This document shows positions 26,171-34,269 of a stretch of 64,000 nucleotides of DNA, piece by piece. Source of the DNA: Flavobacterium sp. xlx-214 (GTDB lineage Bacteria; Bacteroidota; Bacteroidia; Flavobacteriales; Flavobacteriaceae); contig NZ_CP059431.1 of assembly GCF_013874595.1 (NCBI RefSeq), forward strand, positions 806,001 through 870,000. The letters are read 5' to 3'. Positions within the stretch are counted from its first letter, which is position 1. Each line of letters opens with the position of its first letter. Position numbers and translations under genes: made by a program. The notes beneath the pieces were generated by a model. It had not been told where the DNA came from. It was given only the letters and a program-made list of their open reading frames with translations, and searched no databases.

Positions 26171-27170
26171 TTTAAAAGAAATTCGAACACAATTAAACCA
26201 AGCAACGGTAATTCCTGATGAAATTATACAACACATTTACAAAGAACGATGGTTGCAAATTTGGGTACCCAAACAATACAAAGGTTTAGGATTTGGTTTT
26301 AACAAAGGTTTGCAATTATTAAAGGAATTAGCTGCAACAGATGGCAGTTTGGGGTGGATGGTGACTTTGTGCGCTGGTGCCAACTATTTTTCTAGAAACT
26401 TAAAGCCTAAAATTGCTCAACTTCTTTTTAAAGATGACTTTACTTGCTTTGGCGGAAGTGGTATGATTGGAGGAACTGCCGAAAAACAAGGCGACAACTA
26501 CCTTATTTCTGGCTTTTGGAAATACGCAACGGGCGCACCACATTTAAGTCACTTTACGTTGAATGCTGTGGTTACTGAAAATGATATTCCCGTTTTGGAT
26601 GGGGATGGAAAAGAGCAAATTCGTTCTTTTATCATTCCTAAAAATCAAGTAAAAATTATTGCGGATTGGAAATCGATGGGAATGAAAGCTACAGGCACTT
26701 TTTCGTTTACTGTTGATGCGGTTTTGGTTTCCGAAGATTATAGTTTTACGTACAATACCTTTTATACGGAGAGTATTTTAGATAAAATTCCGTTTCGCAT
26801 TTTTGCCGATTTAACCTTGTTGATTAATTATATGGGTATGGCACAACATTTTTGCAAGCAAGCTTTGTTGATTAATCCTGATTTAAAGATAGAATTCTTT
26901 AATAATGAAGTAGAAATTATGACTACCAAAATGTTTGAGTTTGCACATAAAGTAGAAACCTATTTATTGGAAAACAATTCGGATTTAGAAACTTTACAAA
27001 CTGACATTCATCAATTTGGTGTAGAAAAAGTAACTTACTTAGCTCATGAAATTTTAAACTTTTATATGCAATTGGGCATTGTAGCATCTAATGAAAACCA
27101 ACCCATCAATCAAATTTTCAAGGATTTTTTCACCGCAACACAACACGCGAATTTTAGAAGAAAGGAATAA
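26163..27170 (+). CDS. Acyl-CoA-dehydrogenase-like flavoenzyme in the thiamine operon
   Basis: 335 aa, shorter than the ~380 of ordinary acyl-CoA dehydrogenases. The N-terminal helical domain (VPKQYKGLGFGFNKGLQLLKELAATDGSLGWMVTL) and middle beta domain (FGGSGMIGGTAEKQGDNYLISGFWKYATGAP, then WKSMGMKATGTFSF) fit the superfamily, including flavin monooxygenases. The C-terminal helical domain is reduced, and I could not identify a catalytic base. The substrate is unknown. Overlap with pnuT and the shared TPP riboswitch suggest a role in using a thiamine-related compound; this is inference. Confidence 0.7.
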   Translation: MLSLKEIRTQLNQATVIPDEIIQHIYKERWLQIWVPKQYKGLGFGFNKGLQLLKELAATDGSLGWMVTLCAGANYFSRNLKPKIAQLLFKDDFTCFGGSGMIGGTAEKQGDNYLISGFWKYATGAPHLSHFTLNAVVTENDIPVLDGDGKEQIRSFIIPKNQVKIIADWKSMGMKATGTFSFTVDAVLVSEDYSFTYNTFYTESILDKIPFRIFADLTLLINYMGMAQHFCKQALLINPDLKIEFFNNEVEIMTTKMFEFAHKVETYLLENNSDLETLQTDIHQFGVEKVTYLAHEILNFYMQLGIVASNENQPINQIFKDFFTATQHANFRRKE

Positions 27171-27203
27171 TTGGCAACCTATTCTTTTAATTAGATATAT
27201 CTT

Positions 27204-27211
27204 TATATTTG
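27204..27211 (+). promoter_or_regulatory. -7 box TATATTTG of the lipoprotein gene
   Basis: Matches TAnnTTTG, 19 nt before the ATG at 27231. Confidence 0.45.
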
Positions 27212-27230
27212 ATAACACACTTATCTGCAT

Positions 27231-27779
27231 ATGAAAAAGGCAATAGTATTTCTATCTTTAATTATACTTTCTTGTCAAAATAAAGTTTCAGAAATAGAAC
27301 CTAAAATTGAGAAAAATGACATATCATTTTTTGAACCAAGCGACTTAGGTGCTTTTGGTTCTCCAACTAAGCTTGTGATATATGCAAGTTTCGACGAATG
27401 TGGAGAATGGGGTGGTCATGAAGAAAGTTTTGAAATCTTTGCAAAAAAAGACCTTAATTTCTACGCCTATTATAAAAGAACTAAAGTTGATTGTGATAAA
27501 TTAAGTGAGTTTTATGGAAAGCCAGAATTTCAACAGCCTTATATTTCAAAAGAAATTCGGTTATCAGAAGATAACATAATTGCTGTAAATAATTATCTTT
27601 CCAAATTGATTAATAGTAAAATTAAAGAAAGATCTCCTGGTCATGCAGGTCAGACTTTTGGTGCTATTAAAACAGATTCTACCTTTCTAATTAATGTTTA
27701 TGATAATAATAAAGAAAATTTAGATAATTATAATAAGTTACTTGAATCTTTTAAAATTGAAAAAGTTAATTATCAATAA
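27231..27779 (+). CDS. Lipoprotein of unknown function
   Basis: 182 aa. The lipoprotein signal MKKAIVFLSLIILSC gives Cys15. The mature part contains IYASFDECGEWGGHEESFEIF and a C-terminal FGAIKTDSTFLINVYDNN. No family recognised. It is transcribed alone and ends just before the 21-bp minisatellite, with no visible terminator between. Confidence 0.6.
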   Translation: MKKAIVFLSLIILSCQNKVSEIEPKIEKNDISFFEPSDLGAFGSPTKLVIYASFDECGEWGGHEESFEIFAKKDLNFYAYYKRTKVDCDKLSEFYGKPEFQQPYISKEIRLSEDNIIAVNNYLSKLINSKIKERSPGHAGQTFGAIKTDSTFLINVYDNNKENLDNYNKLLESFKIEKVNYQ

Positions 27780-27816
27780 AACAAAAGATTACATCTTGTG
27801 AGATTCTGAATCGAAT

Positions 27817-28172
27817 TGTATTCCTCAAGACTCGAATTACATTCCTCAAGTCTCAAATTCTATTCCTCACAATCTAATTGCATTCCTCAAGACTCGAATT
27901 GCATTCCTCACAACTCAAATTGCATTCCTCAAGACTCGAATTACATTCCTCAAGTCTCAAACTGTATTCCTCGCAACTCGAATTGTATTCCTCAAGACTC
28001 ATATTGCGTTCCTACTGAATCATATTGTATTGCTTCAGACTCATATTGCGTTGCTACTTAATCATATTGCATTGCTTCAGACTTATATTGCGTTGCTTCA
28101 GACTCATATTGCGTTGCTACTGACTCATATTGTATTCCTACCGAATCATATTGTATTGCTACTGAATTAAAT
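27817..28172. repeat. 21-bp minisatellite, about 17 units
   Basis: Seventeen units of 21 bp (one of 20 bp) fill 356 bp. The consensus at the left is TGCATTCCTCAAGACTCGAAT. It drifts rightwards to TGTATTGCTACTGAATCATAT through mixed variants. It lies between convergent genes. One frame reads as CIPQDSN-type heptads for 80 codons, but it starts at TTG and is not conserved across units, so I do not call a gene. Confidence 0.9.
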
Positions 28173-28173
28173 T

Positions 28174-28196
28174 GCGAGATCCTGAAACAAGTTCAG
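28174..28196 (+). repeat. Dispersed GAGATCCTGAAACAAGTT repeat, copy 2
   Basis: Reads GCGAGATCCTGAAACAAGTT then CAG. It matches the copy at 4795-4821. A partial variant (TTGTGAGATTCTGAA, 27796-27810) sits on the other side of the minisatellite. Confidence 0.55.
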
Positions 28197-28209
28197 AAGG
28201 AAAATTCGA

Positions 28210-28827
28210 CTAATCGTAATAAATTCGAAGTAAAATAGGTTTTTTACTGGTATCGATTATTTTTTCTAAAATGGCAAACATTTCTTTGCTTACCATAGGG
28301 CAACCTTCGCTACGAAGAACAGGTACTAATTGCTCATCGTTTGGCATGAGCGCGTAGGTGTGCAACACTACATATCGAGTAAAAGCTTGATCGTTGGTGG
28401 TATCCAATCCATGTAGTTTGTACGATTTTCCAAAACGCCCCACATAACTGCCTCCTATCCTATAATTGCCCAACGAGGTCATGTTGCTGCCTTCGATATT
28501 GCTAAATTGCAACGAATCTTTCACAGAAGTATCCGATCCTTTTCCGTGGGCAACCAACCCTTTATGAAGTATTTTATTATTTGAAATATCGTACACCACA
28601 AATCGGTTGTAATTGCTTGGAATACGCATATCAACCAAGAAAACAACCTCTTGATTGTAAGTATCATGTTTTTGAAGAAACGATTTTGCTACAGCCAAAT
28701 TCTTTTCAAATCGAACCGAAGCTTCTTTAGATTCAAAAGCATGCGGGCGAACATATTTTAGCACCAAATAAGCTCCAACTCCTAAAAGAAAAAGTACTAA
28801 TAAACTACGTAAGATGATTTTTTTCAT
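28210..28827 (-). CDS. YkuD_2-type L,D-transpeptidase-like protein
   Basis: 205 aa with one N-terminal membrane helix (~7-24). The C-terminal domain belongs to the murein L,D-transpeptidase catalytic-like (YkuD_2) group: VVFLVDMRIPSNYNRFVVYD, GLVAHGKGSDT, SLGNYRIGGSY, YKLHGLD and the Cys motif RSEGCPMVS (Cys176). It likely acts on periplasmic peptidoglycan. It overlaps the upstream acyltransferase gene by 23 bp, so the pair is translationally coupled. Confidence 0.82.
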   Translation of the reverse strand: MKKIILRSLLVLFLLGVGAYLVLKYVRPHAFESKEASVRFEKNLAVAKSFLQKHDTYNQEVVFLVDMRIPSNYNRFVVYDISNNKILHKGLVAHGKGSDTSVKDSLQFSNIEGSNMTSLGNYRIGGSYVGRFGKSYKLHGLDTTNDQAFTRYVVLHTYALMPNDEQLVPVLRSEGCPMVSKEMFAILEKIIDTSKKPILLRIYYD

Positions 28828-29557
28828 GATGAAGCAAGGGTTGTAAAATTACCGTTCGGGTTTGCTCTTTTAATTCGGGTTTATCGCGTTGGATTAAGCC
28901 TTTGGTTTCAATAAACGGATGTTGGTATACTTTTACAACGCCTGGATGACCTGCAAAAAAGCGAAAAGGAAACATTTTTTTTAGCCCGATAAAAGACATC
29001 GGAACCACAGGAATTTCAAAATCAATCGCTAAACGAAAAGCTCCGTCTTTAAATTCATCCAAAACCACTTCTTCGTTATCAGGCACGCCACCTTCAGGAA
29101 AAATACACACGCTTAATCCTTTCGATAATTTTTCGGCAGCCATAATCATGGTTCGTTGTCTGCTCACAGCACTTGATCTATCAACCAAAATACATGCTTT
29201 TTTATAGAAATACCCAAAAATAGGCATCTTTGCTAATTCTTTTTTTCCTACAAAAACAAACGGATTTTTCACCAAAATCAACATCAGCATAATATCCATC
29301 ATACTGGTATGATTTGCCGTTAACATGTAACTTTTTTTAGGATCGAATGTTTGTTTGGTTATCACCGATTTTCTAAAACCTGTGCCGTAAAATATAGTGT
29401 AAGCCCAAATTCTTGCAAGAATAAAAAAGAATCGGTAAAACTTATCGGTTGATAAAGAAATAATTAAAAAAGGCGATAACACAAGAATCACGATTAATAT
29501 AAGCGTGTAAAACCATAGTTTCCATAAAAACCAAACAACCTTTTTTAATAAATGCAT
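28805..29557 (-). CDS. 1-acyl-sn-glycerol-3-phosphate acyltransferase (PlsC family)
   Basis: 250 aa. It has an N-terminal membrane segment (~8-38) and the PlsC motifs: NHTSMMD (His83, Asp88), the acyl-binding block FVGKKELAKMPIFGYFYKKACILVDRS, and CIFPEGGVPD (153-157). It would acylate lysophosphatidate or a similar lyso-lipid at the inner membrane. It is divergent from trpS and coupled to the YkuD_2 gene. Confidence 0.88.
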   Translation of the reverse strand: MHLLKKVVWFLWKLWFYTLILIVILVLSPFLIISLSTDKFYRFFFILARIWAYTIFYGTGFRKSVITKQTFDPKKSYMLTANHTSMMDIMLMLILVKNPFVFVGKKELAKMPIFGYFYKKACILVDRSSAVSRQRTMIMAAEKLSKGLSVCIFPEGGVPDNEEVVLDEFKDGAFRLAIDFEIPVVPMSFIGLKKMFPFRFFAGHPGVVKVYQHPFIETKGLIQRDKPELKEQTRTVILQPLLHHEKNHLT

Positions 29558-29592
29558 GTATCTTTTTCTTAACGATGCAAATTAATGAATTA

Positions 29593-29626
29593 TTGAACGA
29601 ACGAATGTAATAAACCATTAAATTTG
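29593..29626 (+). promoter_or_regulatory. trpS promoter (TTG-N23-TAAATTTG)
   Basis: -33 TTG at 29593-29595 and -7 box TAAATTTG at 29619-29626, with 23-nt spacing as in Bacteroidetes promoters. Confidence 0.65.
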
Positions 29627-29647
29627 TAAAAATTTTAATTAAAAACA

Positions 29648-30619
29648 ATGGCAAAAGTATTAACTGGAGTTCAAAGTACCGGAACCCCACACTTAGGAAA
29701 TCTTTTAGGAGCCATTTTGCCTGCAATTGAAATGGCAAACGATCCTAAAAATGAAACGTTTTTATTTATTGCTGATTTGCATTCGGCAACTCAGATTAAA
29801 GACGCTAAAACATTAAAAGAAAATACATATAGTGTGGCTGCAACTTGGCTTGCGTGTGGATTAGATACCGAAAGAGTAACGTTCTACAAACAATCGAGTG
29901 TACCACAAACTTGCGAGCTTACTTGGTACTTAAGCTGTTTTTTTCCGTTTCAGCGTTTAACGTTGGCACATTCGTTTAAAGACAAAGCCAGTTATTTAGA
30001 AAATGTAAACGCAGGGTTGTTTACCTACCCTATGTTAATGGCTGCCGATATTTTATTATACAATGCTGAAATTGTTCCGGTTGGTAAAGATCAATTGCAA
30101 CATTTAGAAATTACACGCGATGTGGCTTCTCGCTTTAACCACCAAATGGGCGATGTTTTTGTTTTGCCTGATGCCCGAATTGCAGAGGATATTATGACAA
30201 TTCCTGGTACCGATGGTGAAAAAATGAGTAAATCGCGTAACAACTTCATCAATATTTTTGAAGACGATAAAACGTTGCGCAAGCAAATTATGGCGATAGT
30301 TACAGACGCAACTCCGTTAGAAGATCCTAAAAACCCAGATACTTGCAACGTGTTTGCTTTGTATAAATTATTAGGAACTACTGAGCAAGTTAGCCAAATG
30401 CGCGCGAATTACGAAGGCGGAAATTATGGTTACGGACACGCAAAACAGGCATTGTTTGAATTAATTTGCGAAAAATTTAAAGTAAATCGTGAAAAATACA
30501 ATTACTATATGAACAACTTAGCAGAGCTTGATCGTTTGTTACAAGAAGGTGCCGCAAAAGCATCGGTAATAGCAAATGAAACTTTACATAAGGTTCGTGA
30601 GAAATTAGGATATGAATAA
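29648..30619 (+). CDS. trpS: Tryptophanyl-tRNA synthetase
   Basis: 323 aa. It charges tRNA-Trp. The HIGH-like motif is TPHLGN (13-18) and the KMSKS motif is at 192-196. Other TrpS signatures are LTWYLSCFFPFQRLTLAHSFKDK, YPMLMAADILLYNAEIVPVGKDQLQHLE and the short C-terminal anticodon-binding helices. It is a single gene with its own promoter and a bidirectional terminator. Confidence 0.98.
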   Translation: MAKVLTGVQSTGTPHLGNLLGAILPAIEMANDPKNETFLFIADLHSATQIKDAKTLKENTYSVAATWLACGLDTERVTFYKQSSVPQTCELTWYLSCFFPFQRLTLAHSFKDKASYLENVNAGLFTYPMLMAADILLYNAEIVPVGKDQLQHLEITRDVASRFNHQMGDVFVLPDARIAEDIMTIPGTDGEKMSKSRNNFINIFEDDKTLRKQIMAIVTDATPLEDPKNPDTCNVFALYKLLGTTEQVSQMRANYEGGNYGYGHAKQALFELICEKFKVNREKYNYYMNNLAELDRLLQEGAAKASVIANETLHKVREKLGYE

Positions 30620-30652
30620 AAAAACCGCCACTCAAATGAGTGGCGGTTTTGT
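30618..30652. terminator. Bidirectional terminator
   Basis: The stem AAACCGCCACTC / GAGTGGCGGTTT has a 4-nt loop and A and T runs. Confidence 0.9.
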
Positions 30653-31321
30653 TTAGTTTTTAAAAGAAGTTAAACGCTTTTCAATAATAAATGATCCTGA
30701 AATCATAGGTGTAGTCTCTTTAACTAAGCCAACATTTTTTGCATAATGAAACTCTGAAACCAATTCTTTTTTTACTTTTTCATTCGGTTGTAATCTCCAA
30801 ATGTAAGGATAAGATACATAATCCTTTCCTTCAACGTTTATAGTTTGATTGTTTTCTGATTTACAAATAACAGTTCCATAAGATTCACCTCCATAAATAA
30901 TTTCTTCTTGATACGAAAAGTCTTTATCTGTTCCAGGGTGAGTTGTATACTCTTTTTGATTATTGCTTTCTCTAGGGTCTTTACCAACTGTTATTAAATG
31001 ACCTTTAGAGTTAACAGAGATGTAATAGACGCTCTTGCTATTCCAAGTATTAGCGTCCACATTTTTATAAAAAGTTTCCTTTCTAAAATAATCTTTCTTA
31101 TCAAATGTAAATTTATCTGTTAAAACAACTGAATCAAGGGTATTTGAAAATTTCATATTTTGAATTGAATCCCCATCATAGTTTTTATAAACCCAATAAT
31201 TTCCTGTCTTAAGATTAAAGAAGTTGACTGTTTCTTCCTGAATTACTTGCTCATCATCTTTGTCACAAGCAATCAGTAAGCACATAGTTGACAAGCTTAA
31301 AATTTTTAAATAGTTTTTCAT
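30653..31321 (-). CDS. Lipoprotein of unknown function
   Basis: 222 aa from the ATG at 31321, which places the lipobox normally (MKNYLKILSLSTMCLLIAC); an ATG at 31345 would add eight residues. The mature protein begins DKDDEQVIQEETVNFFNLKTGNYWVYKNYDGDS, a pattern seen in many Bacteroidetes lipoproteins of unknown function. It is mostly beta, with no catalytic motif. Confidence 0.6.
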   Translation of the reverse strand: MKNYLKILSLSTMCLLIACDKDDEQVIQEETVNFFNLKTGNYWVYKNYDGDSIQNMKFSNTLDSVVLTDKFTFDKKDYFRKETFYKNVDANTWNSKSVYYISVNSKGHLITVGKDPRESNNQKEYTTHPGTDKDFSYQEEIIYGGESYGTVICKSENNQTINVEGKDYVSYPYIWRLQPNEKVKKELVSEFHYAKNVGLVKETTPMISGSFIIEKRLTSFKN

Positions 31322-31375
31322 AATTAAATGTTTAAAAGTTATCATCTAATAACTAAAACATTTTAATTTTATTGT

Positions 31376-32488
31376 TTAATATTTCAGTTTAAACATTTTA
31401 CCAGGCAACCCAATTACAACACTGTCTAATTCAAGCATCATTAATTCGGCATTTAAAGTTGCCATTTCTAACTGTGTTTGCAAAGCCAATTCATCAATAT
31501 GCAACTCTTTTTCTTGTAAACATTTTAAAATAGTTTGCTGTACTGCTGAAAATTGATTGAGGTCGATTTGTTTTTTAACCTCGGTTTCTACTTTTACGGC
31601 TATCTCCTTATTCCAATTTAAATCATCAATTAAGTGATTAAAATCGTATAAAACTTGCGCACGGTTTTCGTGTATCAATCGCAAGCATCCTTTACTAAAT
31701 TCATCGGTCATTCTCCCTGGAATAGCATACACTTCGCGTGCATAATCGTTCGCAAAATAAGCCGTTATCAATGAACCTCCTTTTTCGGCACTTTCAACCA
31801 CCACTGTTGCTTTGCTTAAACCTGCAATAATTCTATTTCTGCGTGTAAACAATTCGGGCACATGTGTGTTAAACCCAGCATATTCGGTTATAACCAATCC
31901 GTTTTCAAACAAATCATAATACAACTTCTTATGTGCGCTAGGGTATAATGTTTTAAAACTAGTCCCCATAACACCTACCATTCCTAATTTATTTTTACGT
32001 GCTTCGGCATAAGCACAAATATCAACGCCATATGCCATACCACTAACAATTGTTGGGTTATAAGGCGCAACCGAAGTCATTAAATTCTGAACCATTTCTT
32101 TTCCGAAAGAAGATATTTTGCGTGTACCTACAACAGACAAGCAATCATTTTGTAGCAAATTTAAATTGCCTTTATAAAAAAGAACAACAGGCGCATCTGC
32201 ACATTCTTTTAATAATTTAGGGTAAGCGTTGTCTAAAAACCCTACACATTGAATGTTATTTTCTTGGATAAATTGTAATTCATCTTGAATTAACGCCGAA
32301 TGATGATCTTCTTGAATTAATTTTTTTATAGATGGCGGAATAGTTAATTCTAAAAAACGATCTAAAAAATCAGACTCAAAAATAGCAGTAACATCTTGGC
32401 TTGCTTCTAAAAGTTTACGGGCATTTACAACACCTAATCCATCACAAGCTAGTATTTTTAAGTAAGATGTTAAAGTTTGCGTATTCAT
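31376..32488 (-). CDS. dprA: DNA-processing protein DprA
   Basis: 370 aa. It loads RecA on incoming single-stranded DNA during natural transformation. The SAM-like N-terminus precedes the Rossmann core: LSVVGTRKISSFGKEMVQNL, IVSGMAYGVDICAYAEA, VGVMGTSFKTLYPSAHK, FTRRNRIIAGLSKATVVVESAEKGGSLITA and EVYAIPG. The C-terminal winged-helix (~300-370) is also present. It is an isolated gene. Confidence 0.95.
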   Translation of the reverse strand: MNTQTLTSYLKILACDGLGVVNARKLLEASQDVTAIFESDFLDRFLELTIPPSIKKLIQEDHHSALIQDELQFIQENNIQCVGFLDNAYPKLLKECADAPVVLFYKGNLNLLQNDCLSVVGTRKISSFGKEMVQNLMTSVAPYNPTIVSGMAYGVDICAYAEARKNKLGMVGVMGTSFKTLYPSAHKKLYYDLFENGLVITEYAGFNTHVPELFTRRNRIIAGLSKATVVVESAEKGGSLITAYFANDYAREVYAIPGRMTDEFSKGCLRLIHENRAQVLYDFNHLIDDLNWNKEIAVKVETEVKKQIDLNQFSAVQQTILKCLQEKELHIDELALQTQLEMATLNAELMMLELDSVVIGLPGKMFKLKY

Positions 32489-32639
32489 GTATTTTTTTGA
32501 TTATCATTCTTTTATAAATATAAATGATTTTTTAAATTTGGAAAACAGTGTATACACTCAAATTCAAAAAGATATTAACAACAAGCAAAAATTGTTAATA
32601 ACATTTGTGAATAAATTTCTTTAAAAACTATTGATTCGT

Positions 32640-32647
32640 TATTTTTG
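32640..32647 (+). promoter_or_regulatory. -7 box TATTTTTG directly before the HU/SPOR gene
   Basis: Matches TAnnTTTG and ends only 4 nt before the ATG at 32652, implying an almost leaderless mRNA, or a start at the ATG at 32655. Confidence 0.5.
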
Positions 32648-32651
32648 CCCT

Positions 32652-33593
32652 ATGATGATTGAAAAACATATATCAGCTTTATTGTATCGTTACCAATGTG
32701 TAATGGTACCAGGTTTTGGCGCATTTATTACCGAAACGGTTTCTGCACGTTACAATGAAACCAGTAATACTTTTGCACCACCTAAAAAAGCCCTTTTATT
32801 TAATTCATTATTACAACAAAACGATGGCTTATTAGCAAATCATATTGCTTTAGAAGAGAACATTTCGTTTAACGAAGCCGTTTCTAAAATAAATGAACAA
32901 GTTGTTTTATGGAAAGCCATTCTTGCTAAAAGCGAAACGGTTTATTTAAAAAACATTGGTGAGTTAGCTTTAAATGAGGAACAAAAAATTCAGTTTGAAC
33001 CAGTAGGATCAACTAATTATTTAACCTCTTCATTTGGATTAACTGCTGTTATGGCAAATGCTTTAACAAGAGATGCGCAAAATGAAGAACCAAAAGTAAT
33101 TGCTTTACCAACTGCTGTAAAACAGAAACCACGTTTACAATGGATGCGTTATGCTGCTGTATTTGTAGGTGCAATTGGTTTGTACAGTTCTGTATCAACC
33201 TATCAAGAATATGCAGTGTACCAAGAACAAAAATTGGCTGTTGAAAAAGATGTTCAAAATCAATTAGAGCAAAAATTACAGCAAGCTACCTTTGTTATTG
33301 AAGCTCCAAAAGTTGTAAAAGAGAAAGTTGCAGAAGTTGCTCAAACTTCTTTAAATCAATCAAAACCTTTTCACATTGTTGCAGGTGCTTTTAAAACCGA
33401 AGCTAAGGCGCAAGTTTTAACAAACGAATTAAAAGCAAAAGGATATGCAAATGCACGTTATTTATCAAAATCAAAACATAATATGCGCCAAGTAGTTTAC
33501 AACAGCTACGCAACGCAGGAAGAAGCACAAGCCGATTTACGTGAAATTCACGAAAAAGTAAATAAAGACGCTTGGATCTTTATTACAAATTAA
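32652..33593 (+). CDS. HU-domain and SPOR-domain envelope protein
   Basis: 313 aa from the ATG at 32652 (a second ATG follows); an upstream TTG at 32631 lies before the -7 box. The N-terminal ~125 residues look like the paired HU-CCDC81-type domains found in Bacteroidetes (IEKHISALLYRYQCVMVPGFGAFI). A single membrane helix lies at about 164-181 (YAAVFVGAIGLYSSV). A C-terminal SPOR domain (FHIVAGAFKTEAKAQVLTNELKAKGY…) binds denuded peptidoglycan glycan. It probably links the cytoplasm to the septum. Confidence 0.82.
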   Translation: MMIEKHISALLYRYQCVMVPGFGAFITETVSARYNETSNTFAPPKKALLFNSLLQQNDGLLANHIALEENISFNEAVSKINEQVVLWKAILAKSETVYLKNIGELALNEEQKIQFEPVGSTNYLTSSFGLTAVMANALTRDAQNEEPKVIALPTAVKQKPRLQWMRYAAVFVGAIGLYSSVSTYQEYAVYQEQKLAVEKDVQNQLEQKLQQATFVIEAPKVVKEKVAEVAQTSLNQSKPFHIVAGAFKTEAKAQVLTNELKAKGYANARYLSKSKHNMRQVVYNSYATQEEAQADLREIHEKVNKDAWIFITN

Positions 33594-33594
33594 A

Positions 33595-33628
33595 CAAAAA
33601 GGAGGTCAAATTTGACCTTCTTTTTGTT
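33595..33628 (+). terminator. Terminator of the HU/SPOR gene
   Basis: The stem AAAAAGGAGGTCAAA / TTTGACCTTCTTTTT. It overlaps the -33 element of the next promoter. Confidence 0.85.
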
Positions 33629-33656
33629 TAATGTTAATTTTTTTCTTCTATTTTTG
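33624..33656 (+). promoter_or_regulatory. Promoter of the thioesterase (TTG-N22-TATTTTTG)
   Basis: -33 TTG at 33624-33626 and -7 box TATTTTTG at 33649-33656, 15 nt before the ATG at 33672. Confidence 0.65.
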
Positions 33657-33671
33657 TATAAAAAGTCAATT

Positions 33672-34181
33672 ATGCAACCTAGAACTCCTAAAGATTCCAT
33701 TACCATTTTAACCGATATGGTTTTACCAGGTGAAACCAACCCTTTGAACAATCTTTTTGGTGGTGAACTACTTGCCCGTATGGATCGTGCTGCAAGTATT
33801 ACAGCCCGTCGCCACTCGCGTAGAATTTGCGTTACTGCTTCGGTAAACAACGTTGCGTTTAACAAGAGTATTCCTTTAGGCAGTGTGGTTACTATTGAAG
33901 CTAAGGTTTCAAGAACCTTTAGAACCTCAATGGAAATATTTTTAGATGTTTGGATTGAAGATCGTGAATCGGGTAATCGTCAAAAAGCAAACGAAGCCAT
34001 TTACACTTTTGTAGCAGTTGATGAAATGGGAACTCCTGTTGAAATTCCTACAATAGAACCTGAAACCGAAGAAGAAAAAGTACGTTATGAAGCTGCTTTA
34101 CGCAGAAAACAATTAAGTTTAGTTTTAGCTGGAAAAATGAAACCAAGCGAAGCTACTGAACTTAAAGCTTTGTTTCAATAA
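33672..34181 (+). CDS. Acyl-CoA thioesterase (hotdog fold)
   Basis: 169 aa from the ATG at 33672; the frame reaches back to a TTG at 33612 inside the preceding terminator. The hotdog signature is clear: MVLPGETNPLNNLFGGELLARMDRAASITARRHSRRICVTASVNNVAF, the YciA/BACH-type pattern with Asn/Gly before the long helix. These enzymes hydrolyse acyl-CoA to free acid and CoA in the cytoplasm. The C-terminus ends in a short helix. Confidence 0.88.
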   Translation: MQPRTPKDSITILTDMVLPGETNPLNNLFGGELLARMDRAASITARRHSRRICVTASVNNVAFNKSIPLGSVVTIEAKVSRTFRTSMEIFLDVWIEDRESGNRQKANEAIYTFVAVDEMGTPVEIPTIEPETEEEKVRYEAALRRKQLSLVLAGKMKPSEATELKALFQ

Positions 34182-34184
34182 TTT

Positions 34185-34214
34185 TAAAATCGACTTTAAT
34201 AGTCGATTTTTTAT
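34185..34214 (+). terminator. Terminator of the thioesterase gene
   Basis: The stem AAAATCGACT / AGTCGATTTT is followed by a T run. Confidence 0.85.
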
Positions 34215-34246
34215 TTTGTATTAACACTTCATTAAAATAGGTAGGC

Positions 34247-34254
34247 TACCTTTG
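34247..34254 (+). promoter_or_regulatory. -7 box TACCTTTG of the nuclease gene
   Basis: Matches TAnnTTTG, 15 nt before the ATG at 34270. Confidence 0.45.
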
Positions 34255-34269
34255 TAAAAATTATCTAGA

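Noticed and set aside
27816..28061. 81-aa ORF of CIPQDSN-like heptads
   Set aside because: It starts at TTG, lies wholly in the 21-bp minisatellite, and stays open only because the unit length is a multiple of three. No promoter or signal was found.
27817..28172. CRISPR array
   Set aside because: Units are contiguous 21-mers with no unique spacers, and no cas genes are near.
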